This document shows positions 41,273 to 48,168 of a stretch of DNA of 64,000 nucleotides, in pieces (the stretch's first letter is position 1; each line of letters starts with the position of its first letter). Source of the DNA: Luteipulveratus flavus. Its GTDB lineage: Bacteria > Actinomycetota > Actinomycetes > Actinomycetales > Dermatophilaceae. Where the stretch lies: assembly GCF_029080175.1 (NCBI RefSeq), contig NZ_JARFJC010000042.1. The stretch is one strand, 5' to 3'. Below the pieces are notes generated by a model. It was not told where the DNA came from. It saw only the letters and a program-made list of their open reading frames with translations, and ran no database searches. The position numbers and the translations under genes are program-made.

Positions 41273-41788
41273 GTGATCGCCGTCGCCATCGTGTTCATCG
41301 TCATCGCCGCACTTCTGGTGCTGTGGTTCGCCTTCGCCACCGGTGACTCGCCGGACGTCGATCTCTCGGCTGCCGGGTTGGACGTCCACGTCGGCCCGTT
41401 CGTCGTCTTCCTGCTGGGCGCCGTCGCCATGGCGCTCGCGCTGGCCGCGCTGCGGTTCTTCTACTGGGGCACCCGCCGCGGCGCCCGGAAGCGCCGCGAG
41501 CGCAAGGAGCTGGAGCTCCAGGCGCGCGAGACCGCCAAGCAGCGCGACGAAGCCGTCGCCGCGCGAGAGCGTGAGCACGCCCGCCTCGCCGAGCGCGAGC
41601 GCTCCGCGGACGGTCCGCTCGACGGCCGTGACGTCGACCCGACCCGGGCAGATCACGACGCCGGTCGCCTCGGTGACCGGACCCGCGACGGCGACCTCGG
41701 TGGCGACCGGCGCGCCGGAGCCGACCTCGACGCCGACGGACGCCCGCTCGGACGGCACGACGACCTTCCGCCCGAGCCTCGCCGCTGA
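41273..41788 (+). CDS. Membrane-anchored protein with charged tail
   Basis: 171 residues, not recognised. Two hydrophobic segments (residues about 2-22 and 42-62) are separated by DSPDVDLSAAGLDVHVG. They are followed by an Arg/Glu-rich helical stretch (ARKRRERKELELQARETAKQ) and then about 60 residues of Asp/Arg/Gly-rich, disordered-looking sequence. The topology is close to LapA-like proteins, but the loop differs. CAGGAGG precedes the GTG start. It lies between the helicase and the PheRS-like gene. Confidence 0.65.
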   Translation: MIAVAIVFIVIAALLVLWFAFATGDSPDVDLSAAGLDVHVGPFVVFLLGAVAMALALAALRFFYWGTRRGARKRRERKELELQARETAKQRDEAVAAREREHARLAERERSADGPLDGRDVDPTRADHDAGRLGDRTRDGDLGGDRRAGADLDADGRPLGRHDDLPPEPRR

Positions 41789-41835
41789 GCGCTGCCGAGG
41801 GCGACCGGCCGAGTACGGCCTCGCACCAGTCGATC

Positions 41836-42981
41836 TCAGCCGATCAACTCCAGCACCGCCCCTTCGTGCAGCGCCCGGTACACCTCGTCGCGGATCGCGT
41901 TCGCGTCCTCGTGCGTGAGGGTCCGGTCCAGCGGACGCAGCGTCAGTCGCACCACGGCGTTCACCTGGCCCGGCCGCAGCTGCAGCCGTCGGCGCGCCCC
42001 GTGCGGGAGGTCGTCATGCGACGTCCGCGCCACGAGACGAACCTCCTCGAGCAGGGTGACGCGGTCTCCGAGGGCCGTCCGCACACGGTCGCCGATGGTC
42101 TCCTCGTCGACGGACCGGTCCAGGACGACGGACAGGTCGCGGCGCACAGCCGGCTGCATCGAGACCGGCCTCCATCGTTCGAGGTCCAGCATCTGCTCGC
42201 GGACGCGCGAGTCGGTACTCCCGATGAGTCGGATGTCGTGAATTCCCTTGCGCAGCATGAGGGCTCGTTCGAGCCCCAGGCCGAGCGCGAGTCCGGACCA
42301 GACCTCGGGATCCAGGCCACAACGGCGTACCAGGCCGGGGTCGACGAGACCGCACTCGGCCAGCTCGAGCCACTCGCCACCGTACCGTACGTCGATCTGG
42401 CGGCCGCTCTCGGTGTACGGGTGGTCCGCCTCGACGACGCGCCATCGAGCACCGGGCAGGACCGCGTCGACGAGCGCAGACGCCATCGCGATCAGGTCGT
42501 CGGTGTCGAGCCGCTGCTGCCGGTCGGTGATACGCCACAGGTCGACCTGGTGCGGCGTCCCGAGATGGGTGCGGTCGATCGCGTCCCGGCGGTACACCGG
42601 GCCGGGCAGCGCGTACAGCCGGTCGGTCACGGCGACCGACCGGTCCGCGGCGACCGGCCGGTCCGCGAGCGCGTCCAGCAGAGGCGGCACCCCGGCCGTC
42701 GTGTGGCTGCGCAGCATGACCGCCGGCCCGACGTACCGGCTGTAGCGGGCGTCCCTGGTGATCGCTGCCCGGTCGTACCCCAGGCGGTCGTAGTTGTCCT
42801 GGACGCTCACGAGCGGGCTCGTGCGGACGATCTCGGTCTCGGTGCCCGGCCACAGCGCACGCAGGGCCTGGAGAATCGCGTCGAGCAGGCGCTGCAGGGC
42901 GTGAGAGCCCTGGTCGGAGTCGGTCAGGTCGCGGAGGTCGAGCGCGCGGCGGACCTCGGCCGGAGTGAGGTACGTGGTCAT
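41836..42981 (-). CDS. Single-chain PheRS-like ligase with FDX-ACB domain
   Basis: 381 residues. The class II synthetase core has motif 2-like YRRDAIDRTHLGTPHQVDLW and motif 3 GLALGLGLERALMLRKGIHDI, the closest match being the phenylalanyl-tRNA synthetase alpha subunit. The last 95 residues (PAVRRDLSVVLD to the end) are a ferredoxin-fold anticodon-binding domain, which in normal bacterial PheRS sits at the C-terminus of the beta subunit. The layout therefore matches mitochondrial single-chain PheRS. NCBI names a related group PheS-related mystery ligase (from memory). No beta subunit is nearby. GAAGGACC precedes the ATG. A leader peptide and hairpin lie upstream. Confidence 0.82.
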   Translation of the reverse strand: MTTYLTPAEVRRALDLRDLTDSDQGSHALQRLLDAILQALRALWPGTETEIVRTSPLVSVQDNYDRLGYDRAAITRDARYSRYVGPAVMLRSHTTAGVPPLLDALADRPVAADRSVAVTDRLYALPGPVYRRDAIDRTHLGTPHQVDLWRITDRQQRLDTDDLIAMASALVDAVLPGARWRVVEADHPYTESGRQIDVRYGGEWLELAECGLVDPGLVRRCGLDPEVWSGLALGLGLERALMLRKGIHDIRLIGSTDSRVREQMLDLERWRPVSMQPAVRRDLSVVLDRSVDEETIGDRVRTALGDRVTLLEEVRLVARTSHDDLPHGARRRLQLRPGQVNAVVRLTLRPLDRTLTHEDANAIRDEVYRALHEGAVLELIG

Positions 42982-43020
42982 GGTCGGTCCTTCGGGTCGT
43001 CCGGTGGTGGGATGACATCA

Positions 43021-43089
43021 CCCCCGGCCGGACGGACGCGGACCTAGCGGCGCGAGCGCCCTGCCCCGCGGCCGAGCACCGGCCGGGGG
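43021..43089 (-). promoter_or_regulatory. Leader hairpin upstream of the PheRS-like gene
   Basis: CCCCCGGCCGG (43021-43031) and CCGGCCGGGGG (43079-43089) form a perfect 11-bp stem. Its 5-prime arm lies inside the leader reading frame and its 3-prime arm lies after the leader stop, so ribosome position on the leader would open or close it. The 3-prime arm can instead pair weakly with ATCCCACC just downstream, nearer the gene's ribosome site. Confidence 0.55.
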
Positions 43090-43115
43090 CGGATAAATCG
43101 CTGCACCTGCTGCAT
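43044..43115 (-). CDS. Candidate 23-residue leader peptide MQQVQRFIRPRP-
   Basis: An ATG at 43115 opens a 24-codon frame ending TAG at 43044. The peptide begins MQQVQRFIRPRPVLG and is then Gly/Arg-rich. TACGCT fits a -10 box and ends 6 nt before the ATG, so a leaderless start is likely. There is only one Phe codon, so simple Phe-starvation attenuation is doubtful; the RPRP and Arg-rich end suggest stalling by sequence or by a drug. It precedes the PheRS-like ATG by 62 nt. Confidence 0.5.
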   Translation of the reverse strand: MQQVQRFIRPRPVLGRGAGRSRR

Positions 43116-43181
43116 CTCTCCAGCGTACGTCGCTCCGTGCCGCGGCCACAGCGAGTTCCCGCGGCGCTCCCCGCGGCGGCC

Positions 43182-43544
43182 TCATCGCCCCGGTTCCGCC
43201 AGGCCAGCACGGCTGCGTGCAGTCGCATCGCCCAGGCCGGGGACCGAGGCGGGCACGCTGACCAGGACCACGGCATCGGTGGAGCTCGCGGTGCACTCCA
43301 GCAGCACCCCGCCGTTGGTCACGGCGAGACGGCCGGCTGCCGCACACGGCGCAACGCCCGGGACCGGGTTGAGAACGCGGTCGGCTGCGGCGAGCGCTGC
43401 GAGGTCGGCAGCCGTCCGCGCGCGGGTGCTCGCATGGGCGGCACTCACCAGCGCCAGGCCACCCATCAGGACCAGGAGCAGGACGCCGCAGACGCCGACC
43501 ATCACCACCGTGCCGGAGCCGAGGTCCGCGCGCCGCGACCTCAT
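43182..43544 (-). CDS. TadE/TadG-like pseudopilin-related protein (Rv3654c-like)
   Basis: 120 residues. RRADLGSGTVVMVGVCGVLLLVLMGGLALVSAAHA is a single N-terminal hydrophobic helix preceded by a basic stretch, and ARTAADLAALAAAD is the conserved TadE/G block. The expected Glu at +5 of a prepilin site is missing. In the actinobacterial helicase-secretion neighbourhood the last gene is a TadE-like protein of this size. Its ATG overlaps the stop of the preceding TadE gene. It ends the Tad operon. Confidence 0.8.
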   Translation of the reverse strand: MRSRRADLGSGTVVMVGVCGVLLLVLMGGLALVSAAHASTRARTAADLAALAAADRVLNPVPGVAPCAAAGRLAVTNGGVLLECTASSTDAVVLVSVPASVPGLGDATARSRAGLAEPGR

Positions 43545-43957
43545 GACCCCTCCCCGGCGGCCTGCTCACGCTGGGCCCGGGCGGAGGCGGACAGCTCGTC
43601 ACGACCGAGCAGCCAGCCGAACGGCCCCGGTACCGGACTGCGCACGGTGACCTGCACGAGCTCCTCCTGCCCGCCCGTGACCACGGTTGCTCCGGCGGGC
43701 GCGTTGCGTCGTCCGGCCTTCTCGACCGCGGCCGCCGCATCGCCGCGGGCCGCGCTCCGAGCCGCCACCCGCGCGGCGTCCGCACAACGGATCTGGTCGA
43801 TACCGATCACCAGCGCATTCAGCGCGATGGCCAGCACCAGGACGACGGCCGGAACGGCGGCCGCGAGCTCCGCCGAGACCATGCCCGCGGCACGGTCCGG
43901 ACCACGACCCCGTTGCGCCCCGGTCGTGTCCCGGGCTCGCAGCCGCCGGACCGTCAC
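43541..43957 (-). CDS. TadE-like prepilin
   Basis: 138 residues if started at GTG 43957, which overlaps the upstream stop (GTGA). After a basic leader of about 25 residues comes G-MVSAEL, a type IV prepilin cleavage site with Glu at +5, then AAAVPAVVLVLAIALNALV as the assembly helix. ADAARVAARSAARGD is the conserved TadE segment. A shorter start at ATG 43882 would remove the leader but leave the Met just after the cleavage Gly. It is a minor pseudopilin of the Flp/Tad system. Confidence 0.82.
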   Translation of the reverse strand: MTVRRLRARDTTGAQRGRGPDRAAGMVSAELAAAVPAVVLVLAIALNALVIGIDQIRCADAARVAARSAARGDAAAAVEKAGRRNAPAGATVVTGGQEELVQVTVRSPVPGPFGWLLGRDELSASARAQREQAAGEGS

Positions 43958-44172
43958 GAGACCGTGCTCAGCGCGGACTGGATGATGGCGCTCAGGGCCG
44001 ACTTCACCGCGCCTGACTTGATGACGGCGATCAGCAGCGCGGCGAAGGCCACCGCGGCCAGGGTGCCCACCGCGTACTCGGCCGTCGTCATTCCTGCCTG
44101 CCGGCCGCGCGAGACCGCAGCCCGCCATCGCCGCATGACACGACGTCGAGCGCCAAAGGTCGTCGAACTCAT
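43954..44172 (-). CDS. DUF4244/Flp pilin-like protein
   Basis: 72 residues. A basic leader (RRRVMRRWRAAVSRGRQAG) ends in Gly before MTTAEYAVGTLAAVAFAALL, with Glu at +5. This is a class III prepilin site and a Flp-type helix, typical of DUF4244, the presumed major pilin of this actinobacterial Tad system. GGAGG precedes the ATG. It lies 113 bp after tadC and overlaps the TadE gene by 4 bp. Confidence 0.88.
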   Translation of the reverse strand: MSSTTFGARRRVMRRWRAAVSRGRQAGMTTAEYAVGTLAAVAFAALLIAVIKSGAVKSALSAIIQSALSTVS

Positions 44173-44285
44173 TGTTCCTCCAGGGGTTTTCGTGATCCGT
44201 GGGTCTTTCCCGCGGACGTCATAGGTCAGCGCGGTTGCGCCGTGCCGTACGAGACGGCGTACGAGGTGACCGGGCGGCCACCCGG

Positions 44286-44861
44286 TCAGGGCATGCCGGC
44301 CATCAGCTCCGAGGCCAGCGCACCGACGATCGGGACGACGGTGAGCAGCCCGAAGGCGGGCAGGAAGCACAGGCCGAGCGGGATGACGATCCGCACCGAC
44401 AGCCGGGAGGCCGACTCCTCGAGCCGCCGCCGCTCGACCTCCCGCACGTCGCCTGCCGCACGCCGCAGCAGTGGCCCGGGCGGAACTCCGGCGAGGGTCG
44501 CCATCGACATGGCCTGCGCGGCCGGCCGCCAGACCTCCGGCAGCCCTTCCCAGGCGGCGGCTGGATCCACACCCCATCGCAGCGCCGCGGCGACATGGCG
44601 CAGGTGCGCGGCGACGACGGGTCCGGCGTGCGCCGCGACCTCTTCCACCGCACTGACCACGGCAGCTCCGCTCCCCAGCGCCAGCGACAACAGGTCCATG
44701 GCCTCGGCCACGGCGAGCCGGCCCTCGCCCGAGCCCTTCCCGACGACCGGACCGCTCGCAGCGACCGGCGCGACCTGGGCGGCCACCGGCGTCGCTCCGC
44801 GTCGGGCGGGCCAGAGGCAGAACGCCAGCAGCGTCAGCAGCCCCACCAGGCCCGCACTCAT
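44286..44861 (-). CDS. tadC: TadC-like type II/IV secretion F-domain protein
   Basis: 191 residues. The type II secretion F domain is seen as AMDLLSLALGSGAAVVSAVEEV, LRWGVDPAAAWEGLPEVWRPA, then two C-terminal membrane helices (RIVIPLGLCFLPAFGLLTVVP, IVGALASEL). Inner-membrane platform of the Tad pilus, shorter than TadC in Gram-negative bacteria but normal for actinobacteria. ATG overlaps the tadB stop (ATGA). Confidence 0.85.
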   Translation of the reverse strand: MSAGLVGLLTLLAFCLWPARRGATPVAAQVAPVAASGPVVGKGSGEGRLAVAEAMDLLSLALGSGAAVVSAVEEVAAHAGPVVAAHLRHVAAALRWGVDPAAAWEGLPEVWRPAAQAMSMATLAGVPPGPLLRRAAGDVREVERRRLEESASRLSVRIVIPLGLCFLPAFGLLTVVPIVGALASELMAGMP

Positions 44862-45565
44862 ACGAGCCCTCGTTCGGCCGTCGCCGAGCGCACCATCCGA
44901 CGCACGGTCCAGCGCCCCACCAGCAGGAGAGCCACCCCGGGCAGACCGGCGAGCAGGATGAGCGGACCGGAGTACGCCTGGGCAGGGCTCACGCCGATCA
45001 GCGGCGCGAGCAGCAGGCCGCCGACCGGCAGCAGCGTGAGGAGCTGCATGGTCGCCCTGGGCCCTGCCGTGAGCACCTGCACCCGACGTTCGTGCTCGAG
45101 CCTGGCCCGGACCGACTCGGTCGCGCTGCTCAGCGCGTCGGTCAGCGGGGTCCCGAGACGGTCCGACAGAGTCCAGGCGCGCCCTACTTCGGCCAGGCCG
45201 TCGACCTGCCGACGGCCGGCCATGTCGGTCCACAGCGGTCCGAGCTCCGCGCCCGCGTCGGCGGCGACCGCCATCTCCTCGAGGTCGCCGCGCAGGGAGG
45301 TGTCATCGCCCGTCGAGGTCCGGACGGCCAGGGCCACCGCCTGCGCCGGCGGCACACCCGCCCGTACGGCTGGGGTGACCGACTCCAGGATCTGCAGGAC
45401 CGCCTGCGTCCGGGCGCGGGCGTTGCGCGCCGCCCGCCCCGACCGGGGCCCAGTGGGCGGGTCGACCGCACCGGCGCGATCGGGCAGTACGAGACCTCGC
45501 CCTGGCGTCCGGGCCGGCCACAGCGCGAAGGCGGCCACCAGCGTCACTACGGCGAGGGTCAGCAC
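44858..45565 (-). CDS. tadB: TadB-like type II/IV secretion F-domain protein
   Basis: 235 residues. One N-terminal helix (LTLAVVTLVAAFALWPA), a cytoplasmic F domain (VTPAVRAGVPPAQAVALAV, LAEVGRAWTLSDRLGTPLTDAL) and two to three C-terminal helices (LLTLLPVGGLLLAPLIG, LILLAGLPGVALLLV). Forms the pilus platform with TadC. GTG start overlaps the end of tadA by 7 bp. Confidence 0.85.
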   Translation of the reverse strand: MLTLAVVTLVAAFALWPARTPGRGLVLPDRAGAVDPPTGPRSGRAARNARARTQAVLQILESVTPAVRAGVPPAQAVALAVRTSTGDDTSLRGDLEEMAVAADAGAELGPLWTDMAGRRQVDGLAEVGRAWTLSDRLGTPLTDALSSATESVRARLEHERRVQVLTAGPRATMQLLTLLPVGGLLLAPLIGVSPAQAYSGPLILLAGLPGVALLLVGRWTVRRMVRSATAERGLV

Positions 45566-46701
45566 GGGTCACCATCCAGGGCGAGGCGTGCGCGCAGCAC
45601 GTCCCACGCCGGGCCGGGGACGAGCCCGGCGCCGCGACGCACCAGCCCCGGGGTGACCTCGACCCGGCCGTCGTCCCGGGTCAGCACGCCGATCTCGCTG
45701 ACCTGCCGCAGACCCGCCGCGCGTCGGAGGTGGACGACCACGCTGATGGCGCTCGCGAGCTGGGTTCGGACCGCCTGCGGGCTCATCCCGGCGAGCGCGC
45801 CGAGAGCCTCGAAGCGCGCCACGACGTCGGAGCTGGCGTTGGCGTGGACCGTGCCGCAGCCACCCTCGTGGCCGGTGTTGAGCGCACTCAGCAGCTCTCG
45901 CACCTCGGCGCCGCGGACCTCGCCGACGACCAGCCGGTCCGGGCGCATCCGCAGGCACTGGCGTACCAGCGTCGACAGCCCGACCTCGCCGCGTCCCTCG
46001 ACGTTCGGCGCGCGAGCCTCCAGCCGGACCACGTGCGGGTGGGCGACCTGCAGCTCACGCACGTCCTCGACCAGCACGATGCGCTCGTCCGCCTCGACCT
46101 CTCGCAGCAAGGCACCAAGGAGCGTGGTCTTGCCGGAACCGGTCCCGCCGCTGATCACGAAGGCCTGACGGGCGCGGACGAGCCGCCGGAGCGCCGCGAC
46201 GCCCACGTCGTCGACCGCTCCCCAGCGGTGCAGCGCCTCCAGGTCGGGACGGTCGCGCTGCGGGATGCGGAGGGAGATGTGTGCGGCTCCGTCCACGAGC
46301 GGCGGGAGGACCGCGTGGAGCCGCACACCGCCGGGCAGGAGGCCGTCGACGTACGGGCTGGTCTCGTCGAGCCGACGACCGGCCACACCCGCCAGCCGGA
46401 CCGCGAGCCGCCGGACCGTCTCGGCGTCGCCGACCTCGACCTGGCTCCGGTGCAGACCCGAGCCACGGTCGATCCAGACGCCGGCCGTGCCGTTGACGAG
46501 GACGTCGGTGACGCCGGGCTCGGCGAGCAGGTCCTCCAGCGGCCCGGCGCCGAGCACGTCGGCGGAGAGCCGCTCGCGCAGCTCCTTCGCCCGGTCCGCC
46601 CCCAGCACCGCCGCGTCGTGCCGGGCGAGTGCGGCGACGTTCCCCGGCGTGGGTGCCTGGCCGTCGCGGATGTGCTTCCAGATCGTGTCGCCGACGGTCA
46701 T
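45559..46701 (-). CDS. tadA: TadA/CpaF secretion ATPase
   Basis: A 380-residue hexameric ATPase that drives Flp pilus assembly. Walker A SGGTGSGKTTLLGALL, Asp box IVLVEDVRELQ, Walker B RPDRLVVGEVRGAE and His box NTGHEGGCGTVHANAS are all intact. The N-terminal domain has LLAEPGVTDVLVNGTAGVWIDR, typical of CpaF. ATG overlaps the ssd stop (ATGA). Confidence 0.94.
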   Translation of the reverse strand: MTVGDTIWKHIRDGQAPTPGNVAALARHDAAVLGADRAKELRERLSADVLGAGPLEDLLAEPGVTDVLVNGTAGVWIDRGSGLHRSQVEVGDAETVRRLAVRLAGVAGRRLDETSPYVDGLLPGGVRLHAVLPPLVDGAAHISLRIPQRDRPDLEALHRWGAVDDVGVAALRRLVRARQAFVISGGTGSGKTTLLGALLREVEADERIVLVEDVRELQVAHPHVVRLEARAPNVEGRGEVGLSTLVRQCLRMRPDRLVVGEVRGAEVRELLSALNTGHEGGCGTVHANASSDVVARFEALGALAGMSPQAVRTQLASAISVVVHLRRAAGLRQVSEIGVLTRDDGRVEVTPGLVRRGAGLVPGPAWDVLRARLALDGDPC

Positions 46702-47411
46702 GCCACCGCCCTCCGCTCGATCATGAGCTCGTGCAGCACCTCATCGGCCACCCGCGACAGGGCCGAGCGCGGCGCCCGCCCGGGTGCGACACCCCGCACC
46801 AGATCGGTCTCGACCGCGGACTCGTGACGCATCTCGGCGAGCAGCGGCAGCGCGAGCGCCTCGCAGACCTGATGGACCACCGCCTCGTCGACGTCGCGAG
46901 TCACAAGCCACGGCTCGGCATCGAGACCGACCAGGTGGTCGGCCATCACCTGTGCACCGGCCAGGCCGGTCAGCGTGCCGTGGGCGAGGAGAACCCAGGC
47001 GTCGGTCTGCACGGGCACGAACGGCCCGCGCGCGCGGTCCAGGACGACGACGTCCGACGAGCCTCGCAGCGCCTCGACGAGCGCTCGGGTCAAGCCGGCG
47101 TCGGGCTCGAACCACTGCCGGTCGAACGAGAGGGCCGCCACGCCGTCGGAGGTCGTCGGCAGCTGCTCGACGAGAGCCTCGGCATCGACCGCTCCCCGCA
47201 GGCCGTGCAGGTCGCGCCAGCGTGGTCCGTCCTCCTGCTCGAGCCCGAGCACGACGTCCAGACCGCCGCCGCCCGGGTCGAGGTCGACCGCGACCGTACG
47301 GTGCCCGGCCCGGGCCGCTCGGGTGGCGACCGCGCCGGCGAGCACCGAGGCGCCGCTGCCGCCGGAGCCGCCGACAACGGCGAGGGTGAACGCAGCCGTG
47401 GAAGAAGTCAT
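46698..47411 (-). CDS. ssd: CpaE/Ssd-like septum and pilus localisation ATPase
   Basis: 237 residues. The P-loop is a deviant Walker A, VVGGSGGSGASVLAGAVA, with Ala where a Lys would be; HRTVAVDLDPGGGGLDVVLG follows. This is the MinD/ParA-like fold of Ssd (Rv3660c) and CpaE. The N-terminal receiver-like domain of about 110 residues found in longer members is absent, so this version is short. It opens the Tad operon. The 6C RNA lies upstream on the same strand, as in mycobacteria. Confidence 0.82.
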   Translation of the reverse strand: MTSSTAAFTLAVVGGSGGSGASVLAGAVATRAARAGHRTVAVDLDPGGGGLDVVLGLEQEDGPRWRDLHGLRGAVDAEALVEQLPTTSDGVAALSFDRQWFEPDAGLTRALVEALRGSSDVVVLDRARGPFVPVQTDAWVLLAHGTLTGLAGAQVMADHLVGLDAEPWLVTRDVDEAVVHQVCEALALPLLAEMRHESAVETDLVRGVAPGRAPRSALSRVADEVLHELMIERRAVA

Positions 47412-47726
47412 GGCCCGATCGCATCGCGCCGGAACCCTCGCGGCCAGGTCGACGTCAGTCGTTGTGGAGGCCGGTGAGCCTGACCGCTGGGGTGTGGATG
47501 AGGGGACCTCAGCGGGCGGACCACCGGCCTCCCTCCACGTCCGGATCCCTCGGACTGCCAGCGTCACTCACCGACGCGCAGGCTCCAGCCTCATCCGACG
47601 ACGTCGGCTGGGTCGAGCCCGACGACGTCTCGGCGACGACGCCGGCTCTGCAAAGCGCTACGACGTCCCGGCGACGATGCCGGCTCGGCGGAGCCTGCGA
47701 CGCCGACCGGAGGAGGAGCTGGGACA
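47412..47726. other. Gene-free stretch with a short direct repeat
   Basis: No gene is supported between ssd and the 6C RNA. Two 27-bp direct copies (47622-47648 and 47660-47686), differing at two positions and reading ACGACGTC then CGGCGACGA, lie near its right side. The rest has no clear structure. It would be the promoter and leader region of ssd. Confidence 0.5.
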
Positions 47727-47808
47727 AAAGAAAAGCGACGGGCCCCGCTGGGGGGACAGCGGGGCCCGTCAGAAGCGCCTAACCCCGGGGGGGAGGGGCT
47801 GGTGCTTC
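47727..47808 (-). ncRNA. 6C RNA (B11-type small RNA)
   Basis: Two adjacent hairpins on the minus strand each carry a run of C residues in the loop, the defining feature of 6C RNA. Hairpin 1 (47772-47808) has outer stem GAAGC/GCTTC and inner CCCC/GGGG around TCCCCCC. Hairpin 2 (47737-47770) has a perfect 13-bp stem GACGGGCCCCGCT around GTCCCCCC. It is followed by CGCTTTTCTTTTG, a proper intrinsic terminator tail. TAGAGC just upstream may be the -10. In M. tuberculosis the same RNA lies next to ssd (Rv3660c), as here. It regulates mRNAs through the C-rich loops. Confidence 0.9.
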
Positions 47809-48168
47809 GGCGCTCTACCCGAAGGGAGCGCTCACGCCCATCTTCCGTGGTCGGCGGCCCCGGATGCAACGTCTGCAGGTCGTTGATTGTTCACATGCGA
47901 AGGTTCCCAGACAGGGTGATGGCACCCCGCCACGAGGGCGAGGTGCCATCGACCGTGACCTACCGGGTGACCAAGCGTGCATTCATTGGTTTGTCGCCCG
48001 GGGAACGAGCCCCGGGTCGAGCCGTCCATTAGTGAACTGCCTGCGCGTGGGTGCCTGGGTCGGACACGGTGGCTATGGAGTTCTTCCCCTCGTTTCTACG
48101 CCGGTCGCGCCCGGATCTCAAGACTTGTTTCCGCACCGGACGGGCGCCACAATGCTGCGCCCGGAGGA
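47809..48168. other. Gene-free stretch with strong stem-loops; candidate ncRNA or 3-prime region
   Basis: No well-supported gene. Less GC-rich than its surroundings in places (CATTCATTGGTTTGTCG). On the minus strand, GATGGCACCTCGCC pairs with GGCGGGGTGCCATC over 14 bp with one U-G wobble around CTCGT (47918-47950), and CCCGGGG/CCCCGGG forms another stem (47997-48016). Pairing favours the minus strand. It lies between the Fic-like gene and the 6C RNA. Confidence 0.45.

Noticed and set aside
42982..43120. T-box riboswitch before the PheRS-like gene
   Set aside because: No TGGnACCGCG T-box sequence and no specifier stem; the leader peptide and hairpin are a better explanation.
47802..48032. A 76-codon plus-strand frame as the missing HAD phosphatase seen at this place in mycobacteria
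   Set aside because: Too short and lacking the DxDx(T/V) motif; the protein does not look globular.
47809..48168. RNase P RNA or tmRNA in the gene-free stretch
   Set aside because: I looked for the conserved GAGGAAAGTCC and ACAGAAA blocks of RNase P RNA and the tRNA-like end of tmRNA on both strands and found none.
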